This document shows, in pieces, positions 25,462 to 34,215 of a DNA stretch of 37,102 nt. This stretch comes from Bacillus sp. AFS037270 (GTDB taxonomy: Bacteria > Bacillota > Bacilli > Bacillales_B > DSM-18226). The stretch is taken from assembly GCF_002585305.1 (NCBI RefSeq), contig NZ_NUNF01000063.1, forward strand, positions 1-37,102. Reading direction: 5' to 3'. Position numbers and translations under genes: made by a program. The stretch's first letter is position 1; the number at the start of each line of letters is the position of its first letter. Below the pieces are notes generated by a model that did not search any database, was not told where the DNA came from, and saw only the letters and a list, made by a program, of their open reading frames with translations.

Positions 25462-26226
25462 ATGTCTGAAAATAAAAAGGTAACTTTTATCATTACTCGT
25501 CAAGATAGCCCAGATGCTGCTCCTTTTGAGGAGACATTCGAAATTCCATACCGTCCGAATATGAACGTTATTTCGGCATTAATGGAAATACGTAAAAATC
25601 CAGTAAATGCACAAGGGAAAACGACTACTCCAGTCACTTGGGAAATGAACTGCCTTGAAGAAGTTTGCGGTGCATGTTCAATGGTTATTAACGGGAAGCC
25701 TCGTCAATCTTGTTCGGCATTGGTTGATCAATTAGAGCAGCCAATTCGCTTAGCGCCAATGAAAACCTTCCCTGTTGTCCGTGACCTTTCAGTTGACCGG
25801 AGCAGAATGTTTGATTCGTTGAAAAAGGTAAAAGCATGGATTCCAATTGATGGAACATATGATTTGGGACCTGGGCCTCGGATGCCTGAGAGAAAACGTC
25901 AGTGGGCATATGAACTTTCTAAGTGTATGACCTGCGGTGTATGTTTAGAAGCTTGTCCAAATGTGAATAGTAAAACAAACTTTATGGGACCAGCTGTATT
26001 TAACCAAGTTCGTTTATTCAACGCTCATCCAACCGGCGAAATGAACGCGGCTGAACGTTTAAATGCTTTTATGGAGGATGGCGGTATGCAGGGCTGCGGT
26101 AACTCTCAAAACTGCGTACAAGCTTGTCCAAAAGGAATTCCAATTACTACTTCTATTGCAGCGGTTAACCGAGCTGCAACCATGCAAGCCTTTAGAAACT
26201 TCTTCGGAAGCGACAGCGGTAACTAA
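25462..26226 (+). CDS. sdhB: Succinate dehydrogenase iron-sulfur subunit
   Basis: This 254-residue protein relays electrons between FAD and haem. Three clusters are predicted: [2Fe-2S] from CLEEVCGACSMVINGK with a later SC, [4Fe-4S] from CMTCGVCLEACP, and [3Fe-4S] from CGNSQNCVQACPKG. The start ATG follows AAAGGGGAG. It ends the operon, with a terminator 20 bp after the stop codon. Confidence 0.97.
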   Translation: MSENKKVTFIITRQDSPDAAPFEETFEIPYRPNMNVISALMEIRKNPVNAQGKTTTPVTWEMNCLEEVCGACSMVINGKPRQSCSALVDQLEQPIRLAPMKTFPVVRDLSVDRSRMFDSLKKVKAWIPIDGTYDLGPGPRMPERKRQWAYELSKCMTCGVCLEACPNVNSKTNFMGPAVFNQVRLFNAHPTGEMNAAERLNAFMEDGGMQGCGNSQNCVQACPKGIPITTSIAAVNRAATMQAFRNFFGSDSGN

Positions 26227-26246
26227 AATTATATTGAATCTAAGAG

Positions 26247-26282
26247 ACCTTCTTTTCTGTTTAGGAAAGAAGGTTTTGTTTT
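26247..26282 (+). terminator. Terminator of sdhCAB
   Basis: ACCTTCTTTTC (26247-26257) pairs with GGAAAGAAGGT (26264-26274), followed by TTTGTTTTTT. Confidence 0.85.
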
Positions 26283-26361
26283 TTAAACGGAAGTTTTATT
26301 AGTCCATTCTTATCACTTTTTGATATACTTGAACAAATGACCTATTAAAAGGCAGGTATAC

Positions 26362-26949
26362 ATGGTGAAAACAAAATTCCCCTTTTTTCTTATTATCATC
26401 GGCCTCATTTTTGTGGGTGCAGGTGTTTGGCAATATGCTCATACAAAAGTAAAAACCACTACAGCTCTCCAGCAAGCGAAGGAAATCATCAGCCAGAAAC
26501 AGCCGGTTGCTGCGGATAAGAAGAGATTAGACAACAGTACTCCTCCCACAACAGGAGATACCATAGGAATTCTAAGCATTCCAAAAATTAAAGCGGAATT
26601 GGCCATTGTGGAAGGGACAAACCCTGATGATCTTGAAAAGGGAGTAGGCCATTATAAAGGCTCTTACTTTCCGGGTGATAAAGGGCAAATCGTTTTGTCG
26701 GGCCATCGGGATACGGTTTTTCGAAAATTAGGCGAATTAAAAATAGGTAATCATTTAAAGATGCAGATGCCGTACGGGAATTACACATACGAGATCACTC
26801 ATACTAAAATTGTTAAATCAAACGATAAATCCATTATTACCTTACAGAAACAGCAAGAAGAATTAATCCTGACAACGTGTTATCCGTTTCATTATGTTGG
26901 AAATGCACCAAAACGATATATCATTTTTGCAAAAATAATTAACTCCTAA
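26362..26949 (+). CDS. Class D-type sortase
   Basis: This 195-residue membrane-anchored transpeptidase should join surface proteins to the cell wall. An uncleaved N-terminal membrane anchor (about 5-25, FPFFLIIIGLIFVGAGVW) and linker precede the sortase domain. The catalytic triad can be placed: His115 (LSGHRDTVF), Cys173 (LTTCYPF) and Arg185 (APKRYII). TLTTC/LTTCYPF and the GILSIPKI start of the domain are typical of class D. B. anthracis SrtC of this class acts in the forespore. No LPxTx substrate gene is nearby, so the target is unknown. The recalled B. subtilis map has ysmA at this position instead. A weak AAAGGCAGGT site precedes the ATG. Confidence 0.9.
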   Translation: MVKTKFPFFLIIIGLIFVGAGVWQYAHTKVKTTTALQQAKEIISQKQPVAADKKRLDNSTPPTTGDTIGILSIPKIKAELAIVEGTNPDDLEKGVGHYKGSYFPGDKGQIVLSGHRDTVFRKLGELKIGNHLKMQMPYGNYTYEITHTKIVKSNDKSIITLQKQQEELILTTCYPFHYVGNAPKRYIIFAKIINS

Positions 26950-27023
26950 ACAAAGAATAAAAAAAATTGGAATAATTTTGTGATTTTTTCATAAAAACCC
27001 ACTCCTTTCGGTTAAATATAGTC

Positions 27024-27051
27024 ACTCCATTTGTATCGGTTACATAAGATA
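27024..27051 (+). promoter_or_regulatory. Candidate sigma-K promoter of gerE
   Basis: AC (27024-27025), 17-bp spacer, CATAAGATA (27043-27051), fits the sigma-K pattern AC-16/17-CATANNNTA. It lies about 65 bp upstream of gerE, which is known to be sigma-K dependent in B. subtilis. Confidence 0.65.
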
Positions 27052-27115
27052 TGGTGACTAAATATATACCCATCCCACGATACATTACTGGCGAAGGCAA
27101 GGAGGGTTACAATAC

Positions 27116-27340
27116 TTGAAGGAGAATGATTATAATCACAAGCCATTACTCACCAAACGGGAAAGAGAAGTATTCGAATTATTAGTACAAGACAAAACAA
27201 CGAAAGAAATCGCTGGTGAATTATTTATAAGCGAAAAAACAGTTAGGAATCACATTTCAAATGCCATGCAAAAGCTTGGTGTTAAGGGGCGTTCACAAGC
27301 TGTTGTAGAGCTCCTTCGAATGGGAGAGCTAGAACTTTAA
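27116..27340 (+). CDS. gerE: Spore coat gene regulator GerE
   Basis: This 74-residue LuxR-type helix-turn-helix regulator acts in the mother cell during late coat assembly, activating and repressing sigma-K genes. From residue 10 ([18 protein letters not shown]) to the C-terminus (RMGELEL) it is almost identical to B. subtilis GerE as I recall it. It starts at a TTG with AAGGAGGG (about 27098-27107), matching the B. subtilis start MKE. It is nearly all DNA-binding domain (the NarL/LuxR C-terminal fold), with recognition helix [16 protein letters not shown]. It is followed by a hairpin. Confidence 0.98.
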   Translation: MKENDYNHKPLLTKREREVFELLVQDKTTKEIAGELFISEKTVRNHISNAMQKLGVKGRSQAVVELLRMGELEL

Positions 27341-27346
27341 TAATGT

Positions 27347-27380
27347 GACCGGCTTCCATTTGGAGGCCGGTTCATTTTTA
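27347..27380 (+). terminator. Terminator of gerE
   Basis: ACCGGCTTCCA (27348-27358) pairs with TGGAGGCCGGT (27361-27371) with one G-T pair; a T-rich stretch follows. Confidence 0.75.
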
Positions 27381-27510
27381 GGGAAAAGTTTTTTTAGAAA
27401 AATAAAATCTGCTTTATTCACGGGTTATTCTCTGTAAAAGTCCTGTGAATTCTTTCTTGGTGGGCTGGTTTGGAAGATAACATAAGTTAATGGAAAATAG
27501 TAGAAATGTA

Positions 27511-27539
27511 TTGAAAGTTTTATCAGTAAAACTTACAAT
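27511..27539 (+). promoter_or_regulatory. Sigma-A promoter of the sensor kinase gene
   Basis: TTGAAA (27511-27516), 17-bp spacer, TACAAT (27534-27539), about 30 bp before the ATG at 27570. A sigma-H promoter, common for sporulation kinases, was not found. Confidence 0.7.
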
Positions 27540-27569
27540 GAAAGTTAGAATGGTAATATAGGCATTATC

Positions 27570-29453
27570 ATGGGAGAAAGGAACGGAAAGAGAAAGATGA
27601 ACAGTCCTGTTGAAGCGATTAAAAGTGAAAAAAGAATGCTTTTATTAAAATATTTGGAAGAAAACCACAGCAGATATGAGACACTATTTTCTTGCAACGA
27701 AGATGGCATTTTTGTATTGGATATAGAAGGGCATGTTGTTCAATCAAATCCGGCATTTCAACAATTAACAGGTTATTCACATGCGGAAACGGACAAGTTA
27801 AGACTTCAATTTCTTTTTCCAATCGACCATATCAATAAGGTGTTCCATCATTTTAGTAATGCGGTAGTAGGCCGTTTTTCAAACTTTGATACGAAAATCA
27901 TTACTAACATCGGCCAAATCCTTGATTTAAATATAACGTTTATCCCAATCAGTGAGGATGACCAAATCGTCGGGGTTAGAGCAGTTGGGAAAGACATAAC
28001 CGAATTAAAAAGAAAAAAAGAAGAAATAAGAAAAATTGAAGAGATGCAGCGTGTATTAACAGATAATATTTTAGATGTCATAGTGAGTACGAATTTGCAA
28101 GGGGAAATTGTTTACGTATCTCCTTCCTGTGAATATATTCTAGGGTTTGAGCAAAATGAAGTAATAAAAGAAAATTTATTATCATTTGTCCATCCAGATG
28201 ATGTCGAAAAAGCTTATCAGAGCCGGAAAATGGTGCTCGACAGCCAAGAAAGTGGACGAGACTGCTACCGTATCCGGAAAAAAAGCGGAGAATATTTGTG
28301 GGTAGAATCGCTTTGTAAACCGATTATCGCCCATGATACCCTTCATGTTTTAGAGATTGTCAGTGTCATAAGAGATGTAACAGAACGGAAAAAGGGTGAA
28401 GAAGAAGCAAAAAAACGCGAAGAGACCTATCGCGATTTAGTAGAGCACTCACCTGATGCCGTTATTATTGCAAAAGATTCTGAGATTCTTTTTATAAATG
28501 ATACTGGTGCTAGATTATTTGGGACGAAGGATAAAAAGGATATTCTAAACAAGTCAATCAGAGAAATTATTCATCCTGATTTTCACGAGATTGCTAGAGA
28601 GCGGGAAATCATGGTAATGGAAGGAACTATCACTGATTTTATCGAGTATAAATTGCTGCGTTTAGACGGCACAGCCTTTGTTGCCGAAGTGAAAGGAATT
28701 CCGACTTTTTACCAAAATACACCTGCAAGACATATCATCATACGGGATGTAACGGAACGGAAAAAGACGCACGAACTTTTGCTTAACTCCGAAAAGTTGA
28801 ATGTGGCAGGACAACTGGCTGCTGGAATTGCTCATGAAGTGCGAAACCCACTTACTGCAATCAAAGGGTTTCTTCAGTTAATGGAGTCAGAAGATAAAGG
28901 AAATAAATCTTACTTCGATATTATTGAATCAGAAATGGACAGAATTGAATTGATCCTAAGTGAGCTTTTAGTCCTGGCCAAACCACATGAATTAAAATTT
29001 GGACCAATTGACCTCATCACCCTGCTAGAGAATGTCAAGACATTAATTGATACTCAGGCTGTTATAAATGGAATTCGAATTGAGACGAAATATAATTATC
29101 AAAATTTTACTATTAATAGTGATCAGAATCAGCTAAAACAGGTGTTTATTAATATTTTAAAAAATGCTGTTGAAGCCATGCCCCAAGGTGGATTTATCAC
29201 GATTGAAGTAAAGCAGTACGGTTGTAATATGGTGAAAATTTTCTTTAAGGACACTGGATTTGGGATGTCACCTGAAATCCTAAAACGTGTTGGAGAGCCA
29301 TTTTTTACAACAAAAGAGGACGGCACTGGACTTGGTATCATGATTTCTAAACAAATTATCGAAAACCATGGCGGAACGATCAACATTTGGAGCGATGAGC
29401 AGGGGACTATGATAGAAGTGATATTACCGATTGCGAGTGAAAGGCTCCATTAA
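27570..29453 (+). CDS. Orphan sensor histidine kinase with three PAS domains (KinA/KinE type)
   Basis: This 627-residue cytosolic kinase has no transmembrane segment. It has three PAS/PAC units (about 35-150, 158-275, 287-395), each ending in a D-[IV]-T-E linker (DITELKRKK, DVTERKKGE, DVTERKKTH). A HisKA domain follows with phospho-acceptor His422 in GIAHEVRNPLTAIKGFLQLM, then a HATPase domain with N-box NILKNAVEAMPQGG, G1 DTGFGMSP, F-box EPFFTTK and G2 GTGLGIMI. The H-box closely resembles Bacillus phosphorelay kinases, and there is no response regulator beside it. The start is uncertain: ATG at 27570 or 27597. Phosphorylation of Spo0F is an inference. Confidence 0.88.
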   Translation: MGERNGKRKMNSPVEAIKSEKRMLLLKYLEENHSRYETLFSCNEDGIFVLDIEGHVVQSNPAFQQLTGYSHAETDKLRLQFLFPIDHINKVFHHFSNAVVGRFSNFDTKIITNIGQILDLNITFIPISEDDQIVGVRAVGKDITELKRKKEEIRKIEEMQRVLTDNILDVIVSTNLQGEIVYVSPSCEYILGFEQNEVIKENLLSFVHPDDVEKAYQSRKMVLDSQESGRDCYRIRKKSGEYLWVESLCKPIIAHDTLHVLEIVSVIRDVTERKKGEEEAKKREETYRDLVEHSPDAVIIAKDSEILFINDTGARLFGTKDKKDILNKSIREIIHPDFHEIAREREIMVMEGTITDFIEYKLLRLDGTAFVAEVKGIPTFYQNTPARHIIIRDVTERKKTHELLLNSEKLNVAGQLAAGIAHEVRNPLTAIKGFLQLMESEDKGNKSYFDIIESEMDRIELILSELLVLAKPHELKFGPIDLITLLENVKTLIDTQAVINGIRIETKYNYQNFTINSDQNQLKQVFINILKNAVEAMPQGGFITIEVKQYGCNMVKIFFKDTGFGMSPEILKRVGEPFFTTKEDGTGLGIMISKQIIENHGGTINIWSDEQGTMIEVILPIASERLH

Positions 29454-29467
29454 TAATACGTAGAAAT

Positions 29468-29500
29468 GAAAACCGGCATCGTGTTAGGATGCCGGTTTTC
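29468..29500. terminator. Bidirectional terminator between kinase and HesB-like gene
   Basis: A perfect 13-bp stem, GAAAACCGGCATC / GATGCCGGTTTTC (29468-29480 with 29488-29500), lies between two converging genes. Confidence 0.9.
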
Positions 29501-29504
29501 ATTA

Positions 29505-29807
29505 TTATTCCCTTGGTAAGGTATAACTAAATTCTAATTCATCAACTTGTTTATTGTAATCCACAAAAAGATCATGTCCATTAAAAAACCATAAATCGGA
29601 GCCTTCAATAAAGAAAGTCAGACCTTCACTTTCAGTCTTAACGCCTATGTCTATTGGCTCGTTATCGACGGTAAATGCAAGTGAAAACCCTTCTTGAACG
29701 GGGCTGCTTCCGTAAATTTTAACATAGAATCTTACTTTATCTCCTTTTTTCAACTCTACTTCATCCTTAAACCATTGTATGGCTGCAGTGCTCAAACCTA
29801 TTTCCAT
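29505..29807 (-). CDS. HesB/YadR/YfhF family protein, YneR-like
   Basis: This 100-residue protein belongs to the HesB-like (iron-sulfur biosynthesis fold) group. The resemblance is to B. subtilis YneR, with WFKDEVELKKGDKVRFYVKIYG near the N-terminus (KGDKVRFYVKIYG) and GLTFFIEGSDLWFFNGHDLFVDY in the second half (TFFIEGSDLWFF). None of the cysteines that define A-type Fe-S scaffold proteins is present, so it probably is not a cluster carrier; the function is unknown. A minus-strand AAAGGTGAG precedes the ATG. It is not in this location in the B. subtilis order. Confidence 0.82.
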   Translation of the reverse strand: MEIGLSTAAIQWFKDEVELKKGDKVRFYVKIYGSSPVQEGFSLAFTVDNEPIDIGVKTESEGLTFFIEGSDLWFFNGHDLFVDYNKQVDELEFSYTLPRE

Positions 29808-30051
29808 ATTTTTCTCACCTTTGTTTTAAAATTCAGACATGAACATATTATGAACTAATCTGTTAAAATTAATTTATTATAGCATTTGATTCAATTAATA
29901 GCTTTTCAGGAGTGTTGAAAAAAAGAGTTACAGCTTGAAATTTTAGCAGAAAAAGTAGAAAATAAGTACAAGCTTTAAGACTTTCAGCTTGGTTCCGCGG
30001 TTATTATCTAGATTCGTCTTGAGGAGAAGCAAAATATAGGAGTGTATACAA

Positions 30052-30501
30052 ATGGAACTCGAAAACCCACAAAAGGTTACAGTGGATATGATCGCTAATA
30101 TTGAAAAAGACTTACGTTATATTTCTGGTATCATTAAGCAAAAGGGCAGGGAAATGTTAAGTCAATATAAAATTACTCCTCCACAATTCGTGGCCTTGCA
30201 ATGGCTGTTTGAAGACGGAGACATGACCATTGGCGAGCTTTCAAATAAAATGTATTTAGCTTGCAGCACCACGACAGATTTGGTCGACAGGATGGAAAAA
30301 AATGTACTCGTTGAGCGGGTAAAAGATCCAAGCGACCGGCGTGTGGTCAGAATTCACTTACTAGAAGAAGGAAAAAGAATCATTGATGAAGTTATCAAGA
30401 AGCGTCAAGCGTATTTGGAAGAGATGTTAAAAAATTATACGATGGAACAAATCTTACTTTTACAATCCAGCTTGAGCAAACTTCATCAAGAAATGCGTTA
30501 A
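30052..30501 (+). CDS. ysmB: MarR family transcriptional regulator (YsmB)
   Basis: This 149-residue winged-helix regulator has the MarR layout. N-terminal dimer helices are followed by the wHTH (about 45-105: [23 protein letters not shown] recognition region, wing [12 protein letters not shown]) and C-terminal dimer helices. It is immediately upstream of racE (16 bp), as ysmB is in B. subtilis, so it is probably co-transcribed. The regulon and ligand are unknown. An AGGAGTG site precedes the ATG. Confidence 0.88.
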   Translation: MELENPQKVTVDMIANIEKDLRYISGIIKQKGREMLSQYKITPPQFVALQWLFEDGDMTIGELSNKMYLACSTTTDLVDRMEKNVLVERVKDPSDRRVVRIHLLEEGKRIIDEVIKKRQAYLEEMLKNYTMEQILLLQSSLSKLHQEMR

Positions 30502-30517
30502 AAAGAGGCGAGAATTT

Positions 30518-31312
30518 TTGAAACAACCAATCGGTGTTATTGATTCTGGTGTCGGTGGACTAACCGTTGCCAAAGAGATGATGCGGCAGCTTCCCAATGA
30601 GAAAATTATTTATTTGGGTGACACAGCGCGCTGCCCGTATGGTCCAAGATCACGGAAGGAAGTAAAAAGGTTTACTTGGGAATTGACCAATTTTCTATTA
30701 GAGAAAAATATTAAGATGCTTGTCATCGCCTGTAATACAGCTACCGCTGCTGCACTGGATGAAATACGCAAGGAATTACGGATTCCGGTTATTGGTGTTA
30801 TTAATCCTGGGGCAAGAGCTGCCATTAAGCGGACAAAAAACTATCGAGTCGGCATAATTGGTACCATCGGAACAGTCAAAAGCGGGGCCTATGAAAAAGC
30901 TCTAAAATCGCTCAATAGCAGGCTTTTTGTCACTAGTCATGCATGTCCAAAATTTGTCCCTCTTGTTGAGAGCGGCGAATATGCGGGAGCAATTGCTGAG
31001 AGAATCGTAGATGAATCTTTACAACCGCTTTTGGATCAAAATTTAGATACCTTAATATTGGGCTGCACTCATTATCCATTGCTCGAACCCCTTATTAAAA
31101 ATGTAATGGGTGAAAAGGTACATGTCATTAGCTCAGGGGACGAAACGGCACGAGAAATTAGCGCCATTCTCCAATATAACGATTTGCTTGACACCTGTGA
31201 AGAAGAACCAGAGCACGAATATTATACAACAGGCTCTAAATCGATTTTCTCAAAAATTGCTTCCCAGTGGCTCGGCACCCATGTCGACAATGTAAATAAA
31301 ATAAAACTTTAA
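30518..31312 (+). CDS. racE: Glutamate racemase
   Basis: This 264-residue enzyme interconverts L- and D-glutamate, supplying D-Glu to peptidoglycan (and to poly-gamma-glutamate in some species). It starts [13 protein letters not shown]. The two catalytic cysteines are Cys72 ([10 protein letters not shown]) and Cys183 (LGCTHYPLL). The start is TTG after AGAGGCGAG. The gene is second in the ysmB-racE operon and its stop codon overlaps the terminator stem. Confidence 0.96.
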   Translation: MKQPIGVIDSGVGGLTVAKEMMRQLPNEKIIYLGDTARCPYGPRSRKEVKRFTWELTNFLLEKNIKMLVIACNTATAAALDEIRKELRIPVIGVINPGARAAIKRTKNYRVGIIGTIGTVKSGAYEKALKSLNSRLFVTSHACPKFVPLVESGEYAGAIAERIVDESLQPLLDQNLDTLILGCTHYPLLEPLIKNVMGEKVHVISSGDETAREISAILQYNDLLDTCEEEPEHEYYTTGSKSIFSKIASQWLGTHVDNVNKIKL

Positions 31313-31342
31313 AAGGAGCTCCCGGTTAGGGGCTCCTTTTAT
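31311..31342 (+). terminator. Terminator of ysmB-racE
   Basis: AAAAGGAGCTCC (31311-31322) pairs with GGGGCTCCTTTT (31329-31340), with one wobble pair, beginning inside the racE stop codon. Confidence 0.85.
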
Positions 31343-31431
31343 AATGGGAAAAATTTTTAATTGTTAAGGCGGTCTATTTTTTCTTAGGGCTCGTATACAT
31401 GATAGTACAAACTGTCTTAGGGGGGAATTAT

Positions 31432-32493
31432 GTGTCTAAAAATAAAGCAAAAATAATTGGTATGACTGTGTTAACTTCAACGGTTTTACTATCAGGCTGC
31501 GGATTGTTTAGCACCGAAACGCAGAAGAAAATTGATCCGCCAAAAACGGTTACTGTGAAGGAAGGAACGGTTCCGGTTAGTAAGGAAACCACAGTGAAAG
31601 AAAAAGAGGCAGCAAAGGACACGGTAAAAACTGAACTATACTTGATCGATAAGGATGGCTATGTGGTACCACAAACTCTAGCACTTCCAAAAACTACTTC
31701 AGTAGCTAAACAAGCCCTTGAGTATTTAGTGGCAGATGGTCCTGTGACAAACATGCTTCCAAATGATTTTAGAGCGGTCCTTCCTGAAGATACAGATATA
31801 TCGGTCAACATTAATAAAGATAATGGGGTCGCAACCGTTAACTTCTCAAAAGAGTTCAAGAATTATCAGCCAGAGGATGAGCAGAAAATCCTTCAATCTG
31901 TCACCTGGACGTTAACGCAATTTGATAATATCAAATCGGTCAAGCTTCAAATGAACGGCCATGACCTAAATGAAATGCCTGTCAGCGGAACACCAATTAG
32001 TGAAAATCTATCTAGGGCTACCGGAATTAATATAGATACTTCAGATGTCGCTGATATTACAAATACAAAACCGGTAACTGTCTACTATATAGGTGGTGTA
32101 GAGGGCTCTTATTATTACGTGCCAGTAACCCGCCGGATTAGCAATACGGAAAAGGACAATTATGCCGCGGTCGTCAATCAATTAATTCAAGGACCAAGTG
32201 AGAAATCAACACTTGTATCTGAATTTATGTCAGATGTGAAGCTTCTTGACACCCCTAAATATGAAAACGGTACGTTAACGTTAAACTTTAATAAAAATAT
32301 TTATGACAGCTTTAAGGAAAAAGAAATCTCTCAATCTTTACTAGATACGCTCGTGCTGTCTCTAACGGAGCAGCAGGGTGTTGAAAAGGTTGCAGTCGAG
32401 GTTGAGGGGAAAGTAGACATTAAGAATGATAAAGGTAAAAAGGTGTCTGAACCAGTAACACGCCCAGAAAAAGTCAATACAGGTAGTTATTAA
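31432..32493 (+). CDS. gerM: Spore germination/sporulation lipoprotein GerM
   Basis: This 353-residue lipoprotein has a signal peptide with lipobox LLSGC (lipidated Cys23), a charged linker, and two GerMN domains (about 75-190 and 220-335) that repeat the same pattern (LYLIDKDGYVVPQ... and VYYIGGVEGSYYYVPVTR). In B. subtilis GerM stabilises the engulfment-linked SpoIIIAH-SpoIIQ complex, and mutants are defective in sporulation and germination. I start at the GTG at 31432, 6 bp after GGGGGG; the frame is open back to 31399 but would spoil the signal peptide. Confidence 0.94.
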   Translation: MSKNKAKIIGMTVLTSTVLLSGCGLFSTETQKKIDPPKTVTVKEGTVPVSKETTVKEKEAAKDTVKTELYLIDKDGYVVPQTLALPKTTSVAKQALEYLVADGPVTNMLPNDFRAVLPEDTDISVNINKDNGVATVNFSKEFKNYQPEDEQKILQSVTWTLTQFDNIKSVKLQMNGHDLNEMPVSGTPISENLSRATGINIDTSDVADITNTKPVTVYYIGGVEGSYYYVPVTRRISNTEKDNYAAVVNQLIQGPSEKSTLVSEFMSDVKLLDTPKYENGTLTLNFNKNIYDSFKEKEISQSLLDTLVLSLTEQQGVEKVAVEVEGKVDIKNDKGKKVSEPVTRPEKVNTGSY

Positions 32494-32527
32494 AAAAACA
32501 TTTTTGTTATACTATATAGTGACCATG

Positions 32528-32562
32528 AAAGAGGTTGGCTTCTTATGCCGCCTCTTCTTTAT
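32528..32562 (+). terminator. Possible terminator of gerM
   Basis: AAAGAGG (32528-32534) pairs with CCTCTT (32551-32556), with TGGC/GCC inside and one bulge; the T-run is interrupted. Confidence 0.45.
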
Positions 32563-32598
32563 TTGAAAAATAAGTGATCAGCTTAAGGAGGAAATGTT

Positions 32599-33354
32599 GT
32601 GCGTGTTGATGGAAGAGAGCCATTGCAGCTTAGGCCCATACATATTGAAACCAATTATTTAATGCATCCAGAAGGTTCTGTCCTTATTTCGGTCGGAAAT
32701 ACAAAGGTCATTTGTACAGCTAGTATTGAAGACCGGGTTCCTCACTTTATGAGAGGAGAAGGTAAAGGCTGGATCACGGCGGAATACTCCATGCTTCCAA
32801 GGGCAACAGAAACAAGAAACATTCGCGAATCATCGAAGGGAAAGGTCTCCGGCAGGACGATGGAGATTCAGCGCCTGATAGGCCGCGCACTTCGCGCCAT
32901 TGTCGATCTTAGTGCGATTGGTGAGAGAACGGTCTGGATTGACTGTGATGTCATTCAGGCGGACGGAGGGACACGAACAGCCTCGATAACTGGTGCGTTT
33001 GTGGCGCTTACTCTGGCTCTAAATTCATTTGCAGAGAAAAGGTCATTTTCAAAGTTTCCAATTACTGATTATTTAGCTGCAACTAGTGTAGGGATCCTAT
33101 CGGATGGTAAGGTCGTGTTAGACTTAAACTATGCGGAAGATTCCAAGGCTGAAGTGGATATGAATGTAGTCATGACAGGGAATGGAGAATTTGTTGAGCT
33201 GCAAGGAACAGGTGAAGAGTCCACTTTCTCTTACGACCAATTACAAGGGCTGCTGCATGCGGCACAAGAGGGGCTCATGGAGTTATTTGAACAACAGAAG
33301 GCGGCGTTGGGTGAGGATATTATTAAAAAAATTGAGAGTAGAAGGAAGAAGTAA
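32599..33354 (+). CDS. rph: Ribonuclease PH
   Basis: This 251-residue phosphorolytic 3'-5' exoribonuclease trims tRNA 3' ends. The start [14 protein letters not shown] and the segments [16 protein letters not shown] and [18 protein letters not shown] are typical, with catalytic and phosphate-binding arginines in [18 protein letters not shown]. The start is GTG, after AAGGAGGA. It precedes rdgB, but a roughly 250-bp repeat region separates the two, unlike the tight spacing in B. subtilis. Confidence 0.97.
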   Translation: MRVDGREPLQLRPIHIETNYLMHPEGSVLISVGNTKVICTASIEDRVPHFMRGEGKGWITAEYSMLPRATETRNIRESSKGKVSGRTMEIQRLIGRALRAIVDLSAIGERTVWIDCDVIQADGGTRTASITGAFVALTLALNSFAEKRSFSKFPITDYLAATSVGILSDGKVVLDLNYAEDSKAEVDMNVVMTGNGEFVELQGTGEESTFSYDQLQGLLHAAQEGLMELFEQQKAALGEDIIKKIESRRKK

Positions 33355-33374
33355 GTCGGTCGAATGAGTTTTCG

Positions 33375-33575
33375 TTTGGATAGATGAGTTAATTTGCTGA
33401 TAAGTTGGGTTTACTGGCGGATAAGCGGAGTTAACTGGCGGATAAGTGATGTTAATTGGCGGATAAGCGGAATTAACTTGCAATAAGCGATGATTACTGG
33501 CGGATAAATGGAGTTAACTGGCGGATAACTTAATTTTACTGGCGCATAAGCTCAATTTACTGTCAAATTCAAAAA
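33375..33575. repeat. Array of about nine 21-bp tandem repeats
   Basis: The unit resembles GAGTTAACTGGCGGATAAGYG. GATAAG-type anchors lie at 33399, 33420, 33441, 33462, 33482, 33503, 33524, 33545 and about 33565, so steps are 20-21 bp. Central units are nearly identical and outer ones have decayed. It fills the rph-rdgB gap. Confidence 0.9.
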
Positions 33576-33603
33576 AACACTGTAATAAAATAGAGGCGAT
33601 AAT

Positions 33604-34215
33604 ATGAAAGAAGTCATTATAGCGACTAAAAACAAAGGCAAGGCAAGAGAGTTTGAGGAAATATTTTCCTCGAGGGGAATCACTGTTCGAACATTACTAG
33701 ATTTCCCCGAAATACCAGAAGTGGAGGAAACGGGCACAACCTTTGAAGAAAACGCCACCCTTAAAGCAGAGGCCGTCTCCCGCGCACTCAATAAAATGGT
33801 CATTGGCGATGACTCAGGTCTAATGGTTGATGCTCTGGATGGCAGACCAGGAATCTTCTCCGCTCGTTATGCCGGTGAGCAAAAGAACGACGAGAATAAC
33901 ACAGACAAAGTGTTATTAGAACTACAAGGTGTTCCTGAGGAGAAGAGAACGGCTAGATTCTATTGTGCGCTCGCAATCGCAGTTCCTGGTCAAGACACTA
34001 AAACGGTGTCAGGCACCTGTGAAGGCAAGATTCTCGAGGAGCGCCGCGGAACAAATGGTTTTGGATATGACCCAGTTTTTTACGTGCCAGAAAAAGGCCG
34101 ATCAATGGCAGAACTATCTTCTGATGAAAAAAATAAACTCAGCCACCGGGCGAATGCGCTTAAAAAACTAGATGTCGAGTTAGATTCCATTTTAGAAAGA
34201 GCTGATAAGTCATGA
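33604..34215 (+). CDS. rdgB: XTP/dITP diphosphatase (RdgB/HAM1, YsnA)
   Basis: This 203-residue house-cleaning enzyme hydrolyses dITP, XTP and ITP to monophosphates and pyrophosphate. The nucleotide-binding start [16 protein letters not shown] and [23 protein letters not shown] are the family's signature, and [14 protein letters not shown] follows. It overlaps ysnB by four bases (ATGA). The ATG follows AGAGGCG. Residues TVSGTC (about 134-139) are encoded by an 18-bp sequence that also occurs in pheT. Confidence 0.96.
   Translation: MKEVIIATKNKGKAREFEEIFSSRGITVRTLLDFPEIPEVEETGTTFEENATLKAEAVSRALNKMVIGDDSGLMVDALDGRPGIFSARYAGEQKNDENNTDKVLLELQGVPEEKRTARFYCALAIAVPGQDTKTVSGTCEGKILEERRGTNGFGYDPVFYVPEKGRSMAELSSDEKNKLSHRANALKKLDVELDSILERADKS

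Noticed and set aside
27400..27569. Sigma-H promoter for the sensor kinase
   Set aside because: No AGGAWWT with a properly spaced GAAT was found; the TTGAAA-17-TACAAT sigma-A match is better.
33283..33483. Minus-strand 66-codon ORF with heptapeptide repeats (VNSAYPP)
   Set aside because: It starts at a TTG without a ribosome binding site, overlaps the end of rph, and its repeats only mirror the 21-bp DNA array.
33375..33575. CRISPR-like array
   Set aside because: Units are contiguous at about 21 bp, with no unique spacers and no cas genes.
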